From: Prosthecobacter debontii
GTDB lineage: Bacteria > Verrucomicrobiota > Verrucomicrobiia > Verrucomicrobiales > Verrucomicrobiaceae
Assembly: GCF_900167535.1 (NCBI RefSeq)
Contig: NZ_FUYE01000005.1
Coordinates: forward strand, 310,001 to 374,000
DNA: 64,000 nt
Direction of reading: 5' to 3'
Part shown: one piece after another, positions 24,767-33,706 of the stretch
Layout of the letters: every line of letters starts with the position of its first letter
How positions within the stretch are numbered: the first letter of the stretch is position 1
The notes under the pieces: model-generated
Databases searched by the model: none
What the model saw: the letters and a program-made list of their open reading frames with translations, nothing else
Told to the model about the DNA's origin: nothing
Position numbers and translations under genes: made by a program

Positions 24767-25849
24767 TCAATTGAAGTGGTGCCAAAGGCGTTCGTATTCT
24801 TGAATGTCGATGGAGGTCGGCTCGGAGGATGGATCTTCCCAGAGGAGCTCGCAGAGTCCGTGGAGAAGGCGTTGACGCGGATAGCGGGTATCGCTCAGGG
24901 CACGGAAGCCAAATTGGCGGGCATTGATCAGACGATTGCGCAGGGGATCTGTTTCCGGGCATTTATCGAGATTGCTTTCCAAATAACTGGCCGTTGTGGT
25001 GAAAGGATGGCGCAAACGACGTGATTCCAGCCATAAGAATAGGCTTCGCGTGGCCTGGGTGAGAGTGTGATGGAGTGCGGCGAGTTCCTCACGAGGGGCC
25101 TGGCTCACGGTGGGATGAAGTTTGAACATAACCCCTGCCGTGTGATGAGGGATCAGGTTCAAGGCCGACACGAGCGGCAAGTCGAGAGCAATCAGTCGTT
25201 TCCGGCGTTCCAGACAGCTCCAGTGATAGTAGCCGTGTGCGGCCAGGAGCACATCTCCGAGTGCGAGTTGAGCTTTGGCCAGATTTCGAGCGACGAAATC
25301 CCGGTCTTCATCGGTGAATATGTCTTTGGTTAGGCGCTGTTTGGCGAAGAGCAGCCCAGAGCTGCGATTCATCAGCAGGCGAGTGGCCTCATGTAGAGGG
25401 ATTTTGGAGCTGTCTCGGTGGTGCTCGCAGCCGGTGAGTAGTGAGTCGTCTCCCAGGGCCCAGCGGTGCCCCATGACGAGGTCATAATAAAACATGCTAG
25501 TGGGGCTGCGCCTCAGCTTGGCCAGTGTGAGCATCTTGAATTCGATCTCAATCCCGTAATCCTCAGTGAGCTCATGGGCCGTTTGTTGAAGCGTTTTACC
25601 CCAGCGTTGCTGCTGGAGAAGCAGCGGGCCGCTGACGAAGACAAAGAATTCCACATCATTGTAGGGGGCATCTCCGGTGGCCGTTTTGAAAACTCCGCCT
25701 TCTCCCCGGCCATACCCGCCGCCCAGAGCGATACCTTCAAGAATAGATGGAGGCAGTCGGTTGCGGAGGCGTTTGGTCGTATCCCGGCAGATGGTTGCCA
25801 GTCGGGCTTCCAGAGCGGCACTGCCATCACGTGTGAATCGGCTGCTCAT
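24767..25849 (-). CDS. nucleotidyltransferase-like protein of the EPS locus
   Basis: A 360-residue protein with a pol-beta-type nucleotidyltransferase signature: GGGYGRGEGG at about 43-52 followed by NDVEFFVFV (acidic D-x-E pair). The remainder is helical, basic and His-rich, with no recognised domain. Pol-beta-fold proteins transfer nucleotides to proteins, sugars or drugs; the target is not clear. It lies between an acyltransferase and a GT4 with 3-6 base gaps, so it belongs to the EPS unit. It may modify a glycosyl carrier or a regulatory protein. Confidence 0.6.
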   Translation of the reverse strand: MSSRFTRDGSAALEARLATICRDTTKRLRNRLPPSILEGIALGGGYGRGEGGVFKTATGDAPYNDVEFFVFVSGPLLLQQQRWGKTLQQTAHELTEDYGIEIEFKMLTLAKLRRSPTSMFYYDLVMGHRWALGDDSLLTGCEHHRDSSKIPLHEATRLLMNRSSGLLFAKQRLTKDIFTDEDRDFVARNLAKAQLALGDVLLAAHGYYHWSCLERRKRLIALDLPLVSALNLIPHHTAGVMFKLHPTVSQAPREELAALHHTLTQATRSLFLWLESRRLRHPFTTTASYLESNLDKCPETDPLRNRLINARQFGFRALSDTRYPRQRLLHGLCELLWEDPSSEPTSIDIQEYERLWHHFN

Positions 25850-25852
25850 AGG

Positions 25853-27118
25853 TCATTGATATTGGGGAAGTGAAGACACTCTCCAGCTGTGTAGCGATTC
25901 CTGGAGATAATCCTCGATCTGGGTGGCAATGGTCTGGAGTGGAAATTTCTCGCGCACTTCGGCATGACCCGTAGCGGCGAGACGAGCACGCAGGAGGTTG
26001 TCTTCCTCGAGGGTTAAGATCTCTGCAGCCAGTTCACGGGCATTGCCCGCAGTGTAGGTCAGGGCGTTATCCCCGTGGCGCAGGAGTTCAGCACTGCCTC
26101 CGGTCGTTGTGCCAATGACGGGCAAGCCGCTGGCCATGGCCTCCAGAGGCGTGAGAGCGAAGGGTTCCTCCCATTCTGAGGTGAAGAGAAGGGCATCGTG
26201 GTTGCGATAAACCTCGGGCATCTGAGCTGGTGTGGCGTGATGAAACGTGACCGGAAGTTCATAGGTGGCTGCATAATCCTTCAGCATGCTTTCGTAGCAC
26301 GGATCCCCATGGCCGTAGATGCTGAGGCTGCCTTTGAAGCGACCTCTCACAGCATGCAGGGCTTTGAGGGCTGTGAGCACGCCCTTGTCTTCAGCAAGGC
26401 GGCCGACATATAAAAGTTTGCTGAGGGGAGCGGATGCTGGTTTGGGCTGGCCTTGAAAACGCTCGATATCCACAGGGCAGTGGATCACGGCTCCATGATG
26501 GACGGGATACCCGGCCTCTTCCGTGATGTCACGCAGACGGCGGCTACAGAAGTAGATGCGGGAGAACCGTAAATGCTGGACGGGGTTGGTGGGGGCTGTG
26601 CGGTCCCAGCGTTGGCGGGTTCCATTGATCTGCCACACGCCGCGGAGCAGACGGCTGGGTAGGGAACCTTGCGGACGATTCCACCAGTCCAGCCAAACAT
26701 CAGCCGTGAGGCTGCGGGCGATCCAGTGGTCTGATACGTCAAAGACGGTGGGGATATTGAGGCGCTGAAGCGTGAGGGCTAGAGATTTAGAGAGGCCGCC
26801 CAGATTCCAGACGTGAACGAGGTCGGGTTCAAATTGCTGGATGGCGGCCATCAGGGTGCTGTTGTTATACTGCTCCTGAGATTGCAGGTTATGAATACCC
26901 AACCATGGATGCCCGAAAAACCCGTGCAGTTTGAGTGACCGCCGCACTGGGTAGGACCGTTCCGGTTCGGGATCAGCCTTGGAGATGTGGTGGTCAGAGG
27001 TTAGCACACACACCTCATGGCCCCGGGCATGCAGGGCTTCGGTGATGTCTCGGCAGCGTAGTTCATAGCCGCCGATGTAGTGCGGGGGATAGAGATTGGT
27101 AAGGACGAGAATGCGCAT
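25853..27118 (-). CDS. family 4 glycosyltransferase
   Basis: From ATG 27118 it has 421 residues: MRILVLTNLYPPHYIGGYELRCRDI at the N-terminus, donor-domain LLYVGRLAEDKGVLTALKAL and signature SEWEEPFALTPLEAMASGLPVIG (E-x7-E). It is the first gene of the long minus-strand EPS unit. The region upstream (27119-27270) contains G/C-rich inverted repeats and is shared with the divergent kinase gene. Confidence 0.9.
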   Translation of the reverse strand: MRILVLTNLYPPHYIGGYELRCRDITEALHARGHEVCVLTSDHHISKADPEPERSYPVRRSLKLHGFFGHPWLGIHNLQSQEQYNNSTLMAAIQQFEPDLVHVWNLGGLSKSLALTLQRLNIPTVFDVSDHWIARSLTADVWLDWWNRPQGSLPSRLLRGVWQINGTRQRWDRTAPTNPVQHLRFSRIYFCSRRLRDITEEAGYPVHHGAVIHCPVDIERFQGQPKPASAPLSKLLYVGRLAEDKGVLTALKALHAVRGRFKGSLSIYGHGDPCYESMLKDYAATYELPVTFHHATPAQMPEVYRNHDALLFTSEWEEPFALTPLEAMASGLPVIGTTTGGSAELLRHGDNALTYTAGNARELAAEILTLEEDNLLRARLAATGHAEVREKFPLQTIATQIEDYLQESLHSWRVSSLPQYQ

Positions 27119-27163
27119 GACGAATGGGATGCCGTCAGTCTGCTGTTTCATCCTGCGTTCGTC

Positions 27164-27228
27164 ATTCCCCCCAACGGCGGGGACATGGGGGGAATCCATC
27201 CCCCCCATTTGCGGGGGATGGTGGGGGG
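27164..27228. repeat. G/C-rich inverted repeat in the divergent promoter region
   Basis: ATTCCCCCC at 27164-27172 and GGGGGGAAT at 27187-27195 are perfect 9-base inverted arms. They are followed by a second inverted unit at 27196-27228 (CCATCCCCCCC, then GGGGGATGGTGGGGGG). The second unit aligns with 33020-33053. The rest of the 152-base gap between the two divergent genes shows nothing else I can support. It may be a REP-like element or an operator shared by both directions. Confidence 0.6.
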
Positions 27229-27270
27229 TGCCTTTCTGCGTAGTTTAGGAAAGTTTCGACTGAATCCTCA

Positions 27271-29088
27271 ATGCCCCCCGCCATTTCCCCGCCAAACGTT
27301 CTTTCTGCCCCATCGGCTAGCCGCAAGGCGAAAGACGTTTGGCTGGGATGGCATCCCGCCGTAGTCGGAGTGCTGGTCTTCCTCCTCTTCGCTGTCCCTG
27401 CGCTAGCGGTCATTTGGAACGTGCACGAGCGAGCTGAGTTGGTTCTGGAGGAGTCGATCAAAAGCAATCTAATTTCTGCTGCCAAAAGCATCGCTGAGGT
27501 GGTGGATGGGGATACTCATGGGCAGTTTCAGCGCCAGGATCAGGAAGCCAGTGCTCCTTATCATCAGGCCATTATGCACATGGAACGCATGAAAGATGCC
27601 TTGAATACCCAGGGCATGATTCGCTTCGTTTATACCTGCGTCCAAAAAGATGATCAGATCTATTTGGTCTTGGATCCGACACCGCCCGGAGATGCCGATC
27701 ATGATGGCCAGGATGACAAAGCCCACATCATGGAAAGCTATGATGAAGCGAGCGCCACGCTGAGGGATGTTTTGGTCAGTGGGGTGGCAGCGGTGGACAC
27801 GACACCTTACACGGACCGTTGGGGAACCTTCTTGAGCGGCTATGCGCCGATATTTGACTCTCGCCGAAATGTCGTGGCTGTCGTCGGTGTGGATATGGAG
27901 CTGAAGGATTACCAGCTTCAGTTACGCGGACTGCATCATGTGACGAGATTGAGTGCGATCGGTTCGGTTTTTCTGGCCATCCTCGCCGGCATTTTTATGG
28001 CCGGCTACCACCGCAGGCTGCAAAAAACGATCGGGCAGACAGTCATCGCTCGTGATGCAGCGCTGGCAGCCTCCCAAGCCAAAAGTCAATTCCTGGCGGC
28101 CATGAGCCACGAACTTCGAACCCCGATGAATGCGGTGATCGGGTTGAGTGAAATCTTGGCTGATACCCCGTTGAATGAGCAGCAGACGGAATTCGTCGAG
28201 ACCATCCGCCGCTCAGGGGATTCGTTGCTTCAGATGATCACTGACATTCTGGATTTCAGTCAGTTGGATGCGACGGGCATTACGGTAAAAACCACACCCG
28301 TGGCTCCACGTGCGCTCTTGGCTGGACTGCAGGAGCAGTTTGAGCCTCTCGCTCGTCAGAAAGGGCTGCGCATTCATTTTGAAACCAGCCCGAAATGCCC
28401 CACCAAGGTCCTGATGGATGGTGACCGTGTCCGTCAAGTCTTGAGACACTTGATCGCCAATGCGGTGAAATTCACCGATCAAGGCAGTGTGAAGGTGCAT
28501 TTGGATGTCACCGAGGGCACTAGCCTGCACTTTAAAGTGTCCGATACGGGGATTGGTATTGGCGGTGAACAGAAGACCATACTTTTCCAGCCGTTCAATC
28601 AGGCCGACTTTACCAATACACGTCGTCATGGCGGCATGGGCATCGGATTGGCTTTGTGCAAAAAACTCAGCCAGGCCATGGGGGGACGTCTATGGATGAA
28701 CACGGTCGAAGGGAAGGGCACTGATTTCCATTTGGTGTTACCCTGTCGCTTCGTAGCAGAGGTGCCTCCGCAAGAGCTCCAACAAGCCATCGTCTTAACT
28801 CAAGAGCGCATGACCGGGATCATCGTTCGTGGGTTCTTGTCGAAACAAGGATGTCATGTGCGTTTGGTAAAGTCCTTGGGAGAGCTTGAAGTCGCGTTGC
28901 ATCAGCAACCTGCATCGCTCATTCTCGCCGATGTGCATTTGGAGGGTGTGGAAAAGCTTCCGGCCCTCTGTGGCGGGTCTGTTCGAGTGATCGGATTGAA
29001 CGCGGAGTTGGAAGATCAAGTCCTGCCGGGATTTGAGACCATTCTTGCGAGTCCAGTCACACCTGCGGCGTTGAAAGAGGTGCTGTAA
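27271..29088 (+). CDS. hybrid sensor histidine kinase with periplasmic sensor domain
   Basis: The 605-residue protein has TM1 at about 29-50, a periplasmic Cache-like sensor domain at ~52-225, and TM2 at ~228-248. A HisKA domain follows with His280 in SHELRTPMNAV, then HATPase_c with N, G1 and G2 boxes (HLIANAVKFTD, DTGIGI, GGMGIGLAL), and a C-terminal degenerate receiver (Asp in LILADVHLEG but no acidic pair). The sensor contains DADHDGQDD, a D-x-D-x-D-G calcium-loop-like motif. It is divergent from the EPS unit and may pair with the LuxR regulator at 16470, but the ligand is unknown. Confidence 0.88.
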   Translation: MPPAISPPNVLSAPSASRKAKDVWLGWHPAVVGVLVFLLFAVPALAVIWNVHERAELVLEESIKSNLISAAKSIAEVVDGDTHGQFQRQDQEASAPYHQAIMHMERMKDALNTQGMIRFVYTCVQKDDQIYLVLDPTPPGDADHDGQDDKAHIMESYDEASATLRDVLVSGVAAVDTTPYTDRWGTFLSGYAPIFDSRRNVVAVVGVDMELKDYQLQLRGLHHVTRLSAIGSVFLAILAGIFMAGYHRRLQKTIGQTVIARDAALAASQAKSQFLAAMSHELRTPMNAVIGLSEILADTPLNEQQTEFVETIRRSGDSLLQMITDILDFSQLDATGITVKTTPVAPRALLAGLQEQFEPLARQKGLRIHFETSPKCPTKVLMDGDRVRQVLRHLIANAVKFTDQGSVKVHLDVTEGTSLHFKVSDTGIGIGGEQKTILFQPFNQADFTNTRRHGGMGIGLALCKKLSQAMGGRLWMNTVEGKGTDFHLVLPCRFVAEVPPQELQQAIVLTQERMTGIIVRGFLSKQGCHVRLVKSLGELEVALHQQPASLILADVHLEGVEKLPALCGGSVRVIGLNAELEDQVLPGFETILASPVTPAALKEVL

Positions 29089-29121
29089 ACGCTAACCCTT
29101 CCGAGGAAAGGGCGTAGCGTT
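29088..29121 (+). terminator. strong hairpin after the sensor kinase gene
   Basis: AACGCTA pairs with TAGCGTT and CCCTTCC with GGAAAGGG around a short loop, immediately at the stop codon. No U-run follows, so it may act as a Rho-dependent pause or RNA-end stabiliser. The remaining bases to 29275 show no gene. Confidence 0.45.
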
Positions 29122-29275
29122 CGACGCCGTGCGATGTGTAAACTTATTGAGCCTTGGGCCCAATTTGAGGCCGCTAGGTAGAACGTTTGCCCAGAAGACC
29201 ACGTCAATCACTTCGCAACGCGAATGTGATCCTCGATCGGGCAAGCTTATAGCAACGTAACGGTTCCCCACTCAC

Positions 29276-30145
29276 TCAAGCTGTGTGGGTTTCGTGCCAG
29301 CCCTGGCGAAAACCAGCCAGCTTACCCCGGCGCTGCTGCCAGCGGATATGCAGCGCGTGCGGAAGTTCCCGCAAACGATGCTGGCGGAGACAATACGCAG
29401 CGTCGTGGCGCAAGTCGCTGATGAAGCCCAGGAAGACGGTCTTCAGCCAACGAAACTCCTGTGGGGATCTTTGCCATGCGCGGCCAATCGCGCGCGCATC
29501 TCCGAAAGATCGGCGATAGCTTTGTTCAGGCGTATAATTGTGGCTGTGCATGGCCAGGGATTCCGGCACATAGTGGACGTGGTAACCCTGCTGCTTACAC
29601 CAACGCGTGTATTCGTCGTCTTCGGCGTATTGGAGGTCTTCCCGGAAGCCGCGTTGACTCCACACATCCTTGCGCAGGCCGCTGCTGACCATGCTGAAAA
29701 AGTGATCCCAATGTATGGATTCACGATTTTCACCGAAGCAGCGATCATAGTCGCAAGCGAAAACAGCCTGACAATCTGGACGCGGAATTTGCCGACCAAA
29801 GCACGCTCCCACCGCGGGATCTTGAAGCGCTTCAACCAGCGGCCGCAGCCAGTTGGGGCCTTGCGGTGTGGCGTCGGCATTGAGGAAAATGCAGATTTCT
29901 CCACGAGCGAGCCGCATCCCCTGGTTCATCACTCGGCTGGGGTTGTATTCTTCAGGTCGTATCTGAACGAATTCTGCGGGGCGCGCGGCACGAATCAGCT
30001 CCTGTGAGCCATCCGTGCTGCCACTGTCGATGACAATCAGTTCCCAGTCCGTGTATTCCTGAGATTGCAGGGCAGCTAAGGTGTCTCCGAGAGCCCAAGC
30101 CTCGTTGAAACTGCGCATGATGATGCTGACGAGAGGGTCCTTCAT
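29276..30145 (-). CDS. family 2 glycosyltransferase
   Basis: A 289-residue GT-A enzyme: LVSIIMRSFNEAWALGDTLAAL, WELIVIDSGSTDGSQELI and ICIFLNADATPQG (DxD-type metal site), then LQYAEDDEYTRWCKQQG (catalytic ED). It probably adds one sugar of the EPS repeat unit. The start overlaps the stop of the flippase by 4 bases, so the two are coupled; it is the last gene of a three-gene minus-strand unit. Confidence 0.88.
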   Translation of the reverse strand: MKDPLVSIIMRSFNEAWALGDTLAALQSQEYTDWELIVIDSGSTDGSQELIRAARPAEFVQIRPEEYNPSRVMNQGMRLARGEICIFLNADATPQGPNWLRPLVEALQDPAVGACFGRQIPRPDCQAVFACDYDRCFGENRESIHWDHFFSMVSSGLRKDVWSQRGFREDLQYAEDDEYTRWCKQQGYHVHYVPESLAMHSHNYTPEQSYRRSFGDARAIGRAWQRSPQEFRWLKTVFLGFISDLRHDAAYCLRQHRLRELPHALHIRWQQRRGKLAGFRQGWHETHTA

Positions 30146-31710
30146 ATAGGGATGACGACGGAGACCTTAGTGACGCGCTTGCGGATGAAACGACGTTTGA
30201 TTTTTTGCCGTTCATCTCGGCTCATGGCCAGGAACCACAGCGATACGAGGGCGACAACACCGGCGATGGAACCTTCACTCAACAACACCAGCAGAGGATG
30301 CCCATCTGGAATCAGCGGTAGATTTTTCAAAAGCAGAAGTGCGGCCAGAACTGGCAGTGAGGCTGTCCAAGCAGGCAGCACGGTTTTCCTTAAAAGGGCG
30401 AGGCTACTCATGCCCGATTCACGGGCCTGCCATGGCCACAGATAGAGCCAGCCCAACCATAAGGTCGGGATTAAAGAACCGAGAGCGACAGCGGTCACGC
30501 TCTTGAGCCACATCACCAGTCCTACGCTCAGCACGAGATTGGCACCTGCCTCGGCCAGCCCTAACCACATCAGCTTCTTCTCGTGGCCGGTCATGATGAA
30601 GACGCGCTTCGACACGCTATGAGTTAGGATGGTGGTGTAATACCAGACGAGGAGAATCTGTCCGGTGAGCCAAGTTTCATGGGTCAGTGCGGCATCGCCC
30701 GTGAGGAGATGCAACAATTCATCCAAATAGAAAGCACACATCAAATATAATGGTGTTGCGATGAGAATACTCCAGCGTGTGCCCTGCACCAAGAGGGCTC
30801 GGAGAGCTTCGTGCTGAGCGCCGGCATGCAAGTGGGCAGCCACAGGTGAGAGGGTGTCCTGAACTTGGCGGGTGAATTCTCGGAAGACTTCAGCGACCTT
30901 CGCACCTGATTGATAAAGGGCGATAGCGGCCACGCCCAGAGCACTGGTGATGACGAGTTGGTCGGTTTTGCCTAACACCAAGTTGGTGGCTGTGCCCAGA
31001 TACGCGAAGAGGGAGAAGGCCATGGTGTGGCGCATGGTTCCCATCGCTGCCCAGGTGGGTCGGAGCTTCACTTTCGGCATGCGGCGGAGGGCGAAGAAGG
31101 CGGAAATGCAGTCGGGGGCAAGGGCTGAGCCGAGTGCGATGAGCATGATGCTCAGAAAGCTCCATTGCTTCCACAAGGCGACGAGGATGAGCGCAAGGCG
31201 GGTGACTAAGGCGAGGGTAGTGATCCAATTGACCAGGCTGATGCGCCTCTGCCCACGCAGGATTTCAGGGAAAATGCCCAACGGGAAAGCTAAGCCGATA
31301 CCCACGAAGAAAACCACGAGCACAGTCTTAAACTCAGCCGCCCTCTGGGCTGGCACCCCGCACCACTCCACGAGCCAAGGCGCTGAAAGCAAGGCACCTC
31401 CCGCGAGAAGCACTGCGATGCCCGAATAGAAGATCAGGATGGAACTCAGGACATGACCGAGCTCATCCCACTTATGCTGCACGGAAAGCTCTGCGACTCT
31501 TTTTTGAGCTGCAAAACCGAACCCGAAATCTAAGAGAATGCCATAACCAAAAACGCTCCAAAGCAGCGACCAAAAGCCAAATTCCTCCCGGTCGAAATGC
31601 TGGTAAAGCAGCCGAAAGGTCACGAGCCCCACCGCCATGGCCACGGCGGTGCGTACATAGTTGGAGAGAGTGTCTCTCACCATTTGATGATGAATGTTCG
31701 CTTCAGACAT
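30142..31710 (-). CDS. lipopolysaccharide/EPS flippase (Wzx/MATE-like)
   Basis: A 522-residue polytopic protein with about 12-14 hydrophobic helices starting near AVAMAVGLVTFRLLYQHF and a short basic C-terminus (RQKIKRRFIRKRVTK). The N-terminal FDREEFGFWSLLWSVFGYGI is typical of PST/Wzx family proteins. It probably moves undecaprenyl-linked repeat units to the periplasm. It sits between a GT4 (8-base overlap) and a GT2 (4-base overlap). Confidence 0.85.
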   Translation of the reverse strand: MSEANIHHQMVRDTLSNYVRTAVAMAVGLVTFRLLYQHFDREEFGFWSLLWSVFGYGILLDFGFGFAAQKRVAELSVQHKWDELGHVLSSILIFYSGIAVLLAGGALLSAPWLVEWCGVPAQRAAEFKTVLVVFFVGIGLAFPLGIFPEILRGQRRISLVNWITTLALVTRLALILVALWKQWSFLSIMLIALGSALAPDCISAFFALRRMPKVKLRPTWAAMGTMRHTMAFSLFAYLGTATNLVLGKTDQLVITSALGVAAIALYQSGAKVAEVFREFTRQVQDTLSPVAAHLHAGAQHEALRALLVQGTRWSILIATPLYLMCAFYLDELLHLLTGDAALTHETWLTGQILLVWYYTTILTHSVSKRVFIMTGHEKKLMWLGLAEAGANLVLSVGLVMWLKSVTAVALGSLIPTLWLGWLYLWPWQARESGMSSLALLRKTVLPAWTASLPVLAALLLLKNLPLIPDGHPLLVLLSEGSIAGVVALVSLWFLAMSRDERQKIKRRFIRKRVTKVSVVIPI

Positions 31711-32986
31711 GACGGGTGGAGTAGGTGGGGGCGGAAACAGAGCGGTAGCGTCCGTTGTGGTGCTCCTCGGCTTGTTGATAAAGAGTCTCTAGGCGCTGAT
31801 GAATGCGCTTCCAGTCGTAGTGCGTCCTGGCCTCCATTTGGCCTGCCTGGCCGAGAGCCAAGCAGCGTTCCGGGTGAGCTTTGAGTTCACGAAGGGCGGC
31901 GGTTAGGTCCGCCTCATCATGGAAGAACAAGCCATCACGTTGATGGTTGATGAGCGTTTTCAGACCGCCCACATGACTTGCAATGACAGGCTTGCCTGCG
32001 CTCCAAGCTTCCAGCACGACGATGCCAAAGGGTTCATGCATGGAGGGGAGCACGAAGACATTGCAGGCCTGATAAGCATCCAGCAGAGCAGGATCGTCAT
32101 TACGCAGACCTGGGAGGAGATGAATGCGGGTAGCTAGACCTAATTCCGCGATGCGTGCACGCAGTTTGGCGGCATAGTCAGGCTGGGTTTCTGGGCCGAT
32201 AAGGACGAGATGGGCGCTTGCATCTTCCTTGGCCAGGTCAGAGAAGGCATTGACGAGAACCATCTGGTTTTTCTGCGCGTCAATGCGACTGATGTTCATG
32301 ACCAGAAAGGCATCCTGAGGGATGCCGTGTGCGGCGCGGAAGCGGGCTCCTTCGCCCTGAGTGAAGCGGTGACTCTCGACTCCATTCGGGAGGTAATCGA
32401 TTCGATTGTGCTGAAGTTTCTTTTGCGCTGCTTCCAGTTCACTCTGGCCCACACAGATGATCATGTCGGCGTCATCGAGAAGCTGCCTGGAGCGGAAGAC
32501 TGCGCCAAAGAGACGCCCCCACTCAAACTTGCCCGAGATGGGCTGGATCATGGTTTGCATCTCCTCGGCGGGAACGTCAAAAACACCGCCGTGGAGGGAG
32601 ACGACGAGGGGTTTGCGGCGAAGCCGGGCCGCTGTCGCGACCATGCCACCGAGGCGTTTGAGCGAGTGAGCGTGAAAAAGCCGCACGTCCTGCTCACGCA
32701 TCAGAGCTCCGAAGAGGGGCAGGGAAAGCAGATTGCCGCCCTTTTTATCCAGGGCGGCTTTCTCAGCGTCGGTGAGCCCGAAGAACGGATAGCAGTGGCG
32801 ATGTCGCTGCACTTCGATACCCTGGATGATCTCATGGGCCTCATGAGCCAGGGCCATGGAGGTGATGATTCTCGGCTCGAAGCCGGCTTGCTTCTGCTGG
32901 CGGGCGATTTCGGTGATGACAGTCTCCGTGCCTCCCCATTCATGGGACACAAAGCGGCGAGGGACGTGAATGATGCGGGCTGCCAT
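31703..32986 (-). CDS. family 4 glycosyltransferase
   Basis: A 427-residue GT-B protein: MAARIIHVPRRFVSHEWGGTETVITE at the N-terminus with a Gly-rich loop, donor-domain NISRIDAQKNQMVLVNAF and LPSMHEPFGIVVLEAWSAGKPVI (E-x7-E). The HAHSLKRLGG segment places it with typical EPS mannosyl/glucosyl transferases, but the donor cannot be assigned. It is the first gene of the GT4-flippase-GT2 unit, divergent from the H-NOX unit; a G/C-rich element lies between them. Confidence 0.88.
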   Translation of the reverse strand: MAARIIHVPRRFVSHEWGGTETVITEIARQQKQAGFEPRIITSMALAHEAHEIIQGIEVQRHRHCYPFFGLTDAEKAALDKKGGNLLSLPLFGALMREQDVRLFHAHSLKRLGGMVATAARLRRKPLVVSLHGGVFDVPAEEMQTMIQPISGKFEWGRLFGAVFRSRQLLDDADMIICVGQSELEAAQKKLQHNRIDYLPNGVESHRFTQGEGARFRAAHGIPQDAFLVMNISRIDAQKNQMVLVNAFSDLAKEDASAHLVLIGPETQPDYAAKLRARIAELGLATRIHLLPGLRNDDPALLDAYQACNVFVLPSMHEPFGIVVLEAWSAGKPVIASHVGGLKTLINHQRDGLFFHDEADLTAALRELKAHPERCLALGQAGQMEARTHYDWKRIHQRLETLYQQAEEHHNGRYRSVSAPTYSTRHV

Positions 32987-33019
32987 GGTTCCAAAACTGT
33001 CGTGGAACCATCAATGCCG

Positions 33020-33053
33020 CCATCCCCCCAGGTGAGGGGATGCGGTGGAGGGG
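33020..33053. repeat. G/C-rich repeat upstream of the H-NOX unit
   Basis: CCATCCCCCC pairs with GGGGATG, followed by CGGTGGAGGGG. It aligns with 27196-27228 with a few substitutions and one-base gaps. Both copies lie in the gap between divergent EPS transcription units. The other bases of 32987-33154 are AT-rich near the H-NOX start and show no further motif I can defend. Confidence 0.55.
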
Positions 33054-33154
33054 CAATTCAGGATATTAATCTGACAATGTTAGGTACATCTTTAGGTTGC
33101 TATCTGGCCTCATTCAGAAGAGATTTTCCATAATTCAAAGACTTTTCATAAACT

Positions 33155-33706
33155 ATGTATGGCCTCGTCAACAAAGCGGTCGAAGAACTGGTCATTACTC
33201 AATTCGGTCAGGACAAATGGGAGGCTATCAAAGCCACCGCAGGTGTGGATGTGGAAGTCTTTGTCAGTAATCAAGCCTACCCCGATGAAATCACCTACCG
33301 CCTCGTCGGGGCAGCTAGTGAAGTGCTGAAAATTTCTGCCGAGCAGATTTTAATCGCCTTTGGTGAGCACTGGGTCTTGAAGACCGCGAGTGAAAGTTAC
33401 GGCCCAATGATGAAGGCGGGGGGGAAGAACCTGCGCGATTTTCTCATCAACTTGCCTAACTTTCACACGCGCGTGGCCATGATTTACCCCGACCTCAAAC
33501 CCCCGCGTTTCGAGTGTTCTGACATTGAGGATAGTTCTCTCAAGCTGCACTATTTCACCCATCGTCCAGGATTGACGACTTTCGTTGTCGGGCTCGTGCA
33601 AGGGCTGGGCAAACTTTTTAACACACCAGCGACATGTGAGATTCTGGCTCGGCAGGATCAAGGCGCCGAGCACGATGTCTTTAAGGTGGCCTGGACTCTA
33701 GTATGA
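33155..33706 (+). CDS. H-NOX (heme NO-binding) domain protein
   Basis: The 183-residue protein is a complete stand-alone H-NOX domain beginning MYGLVNKAVEELV. The proximal haem ligand candidate is His104 in LPNFHTRV, and the haem-propionate motif Y-x-S/T-x-R appears as Tyr133, Thr135 and Arg137 in YFTHR. H-NOX proteins bind NO (some O2) and control a partner kinase or cyclase. The gene overlaps the following HNOBA hybrid kinase by four bases (ATGA), a strong sign of functional pairing. Ser is replaced by Thr in the YxSxR motif. Confidence 0.92.
   Translation: MYGLVNKAVEELVITQFGQDKWEAIKATAGVDVEVFVSNQAYPDEITYRLVGAASEVLKISAEQILIAFGEHWVLKTASESYGPMMKAGGKNLRDFLINLPNFHTRVAMIYPDLKPPRFECSDIEDSSLKLHYFTHRPGLTTFVVGLVQGLGKLFNTPATCEILARQDQGAEHDVFKVAWTLV

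Noticed and set aside
29285..30007. 240-codon plus-strand frame
   Set aside because: Antisense to the GT2 gene at 29276-30145, whose motifs are intact.
32210..33133. 307-codon plus-strand frame
   Set aside because: Antisense to the GT4 gene at 31703-32986 and enters the G/C-rich control region; no domain.
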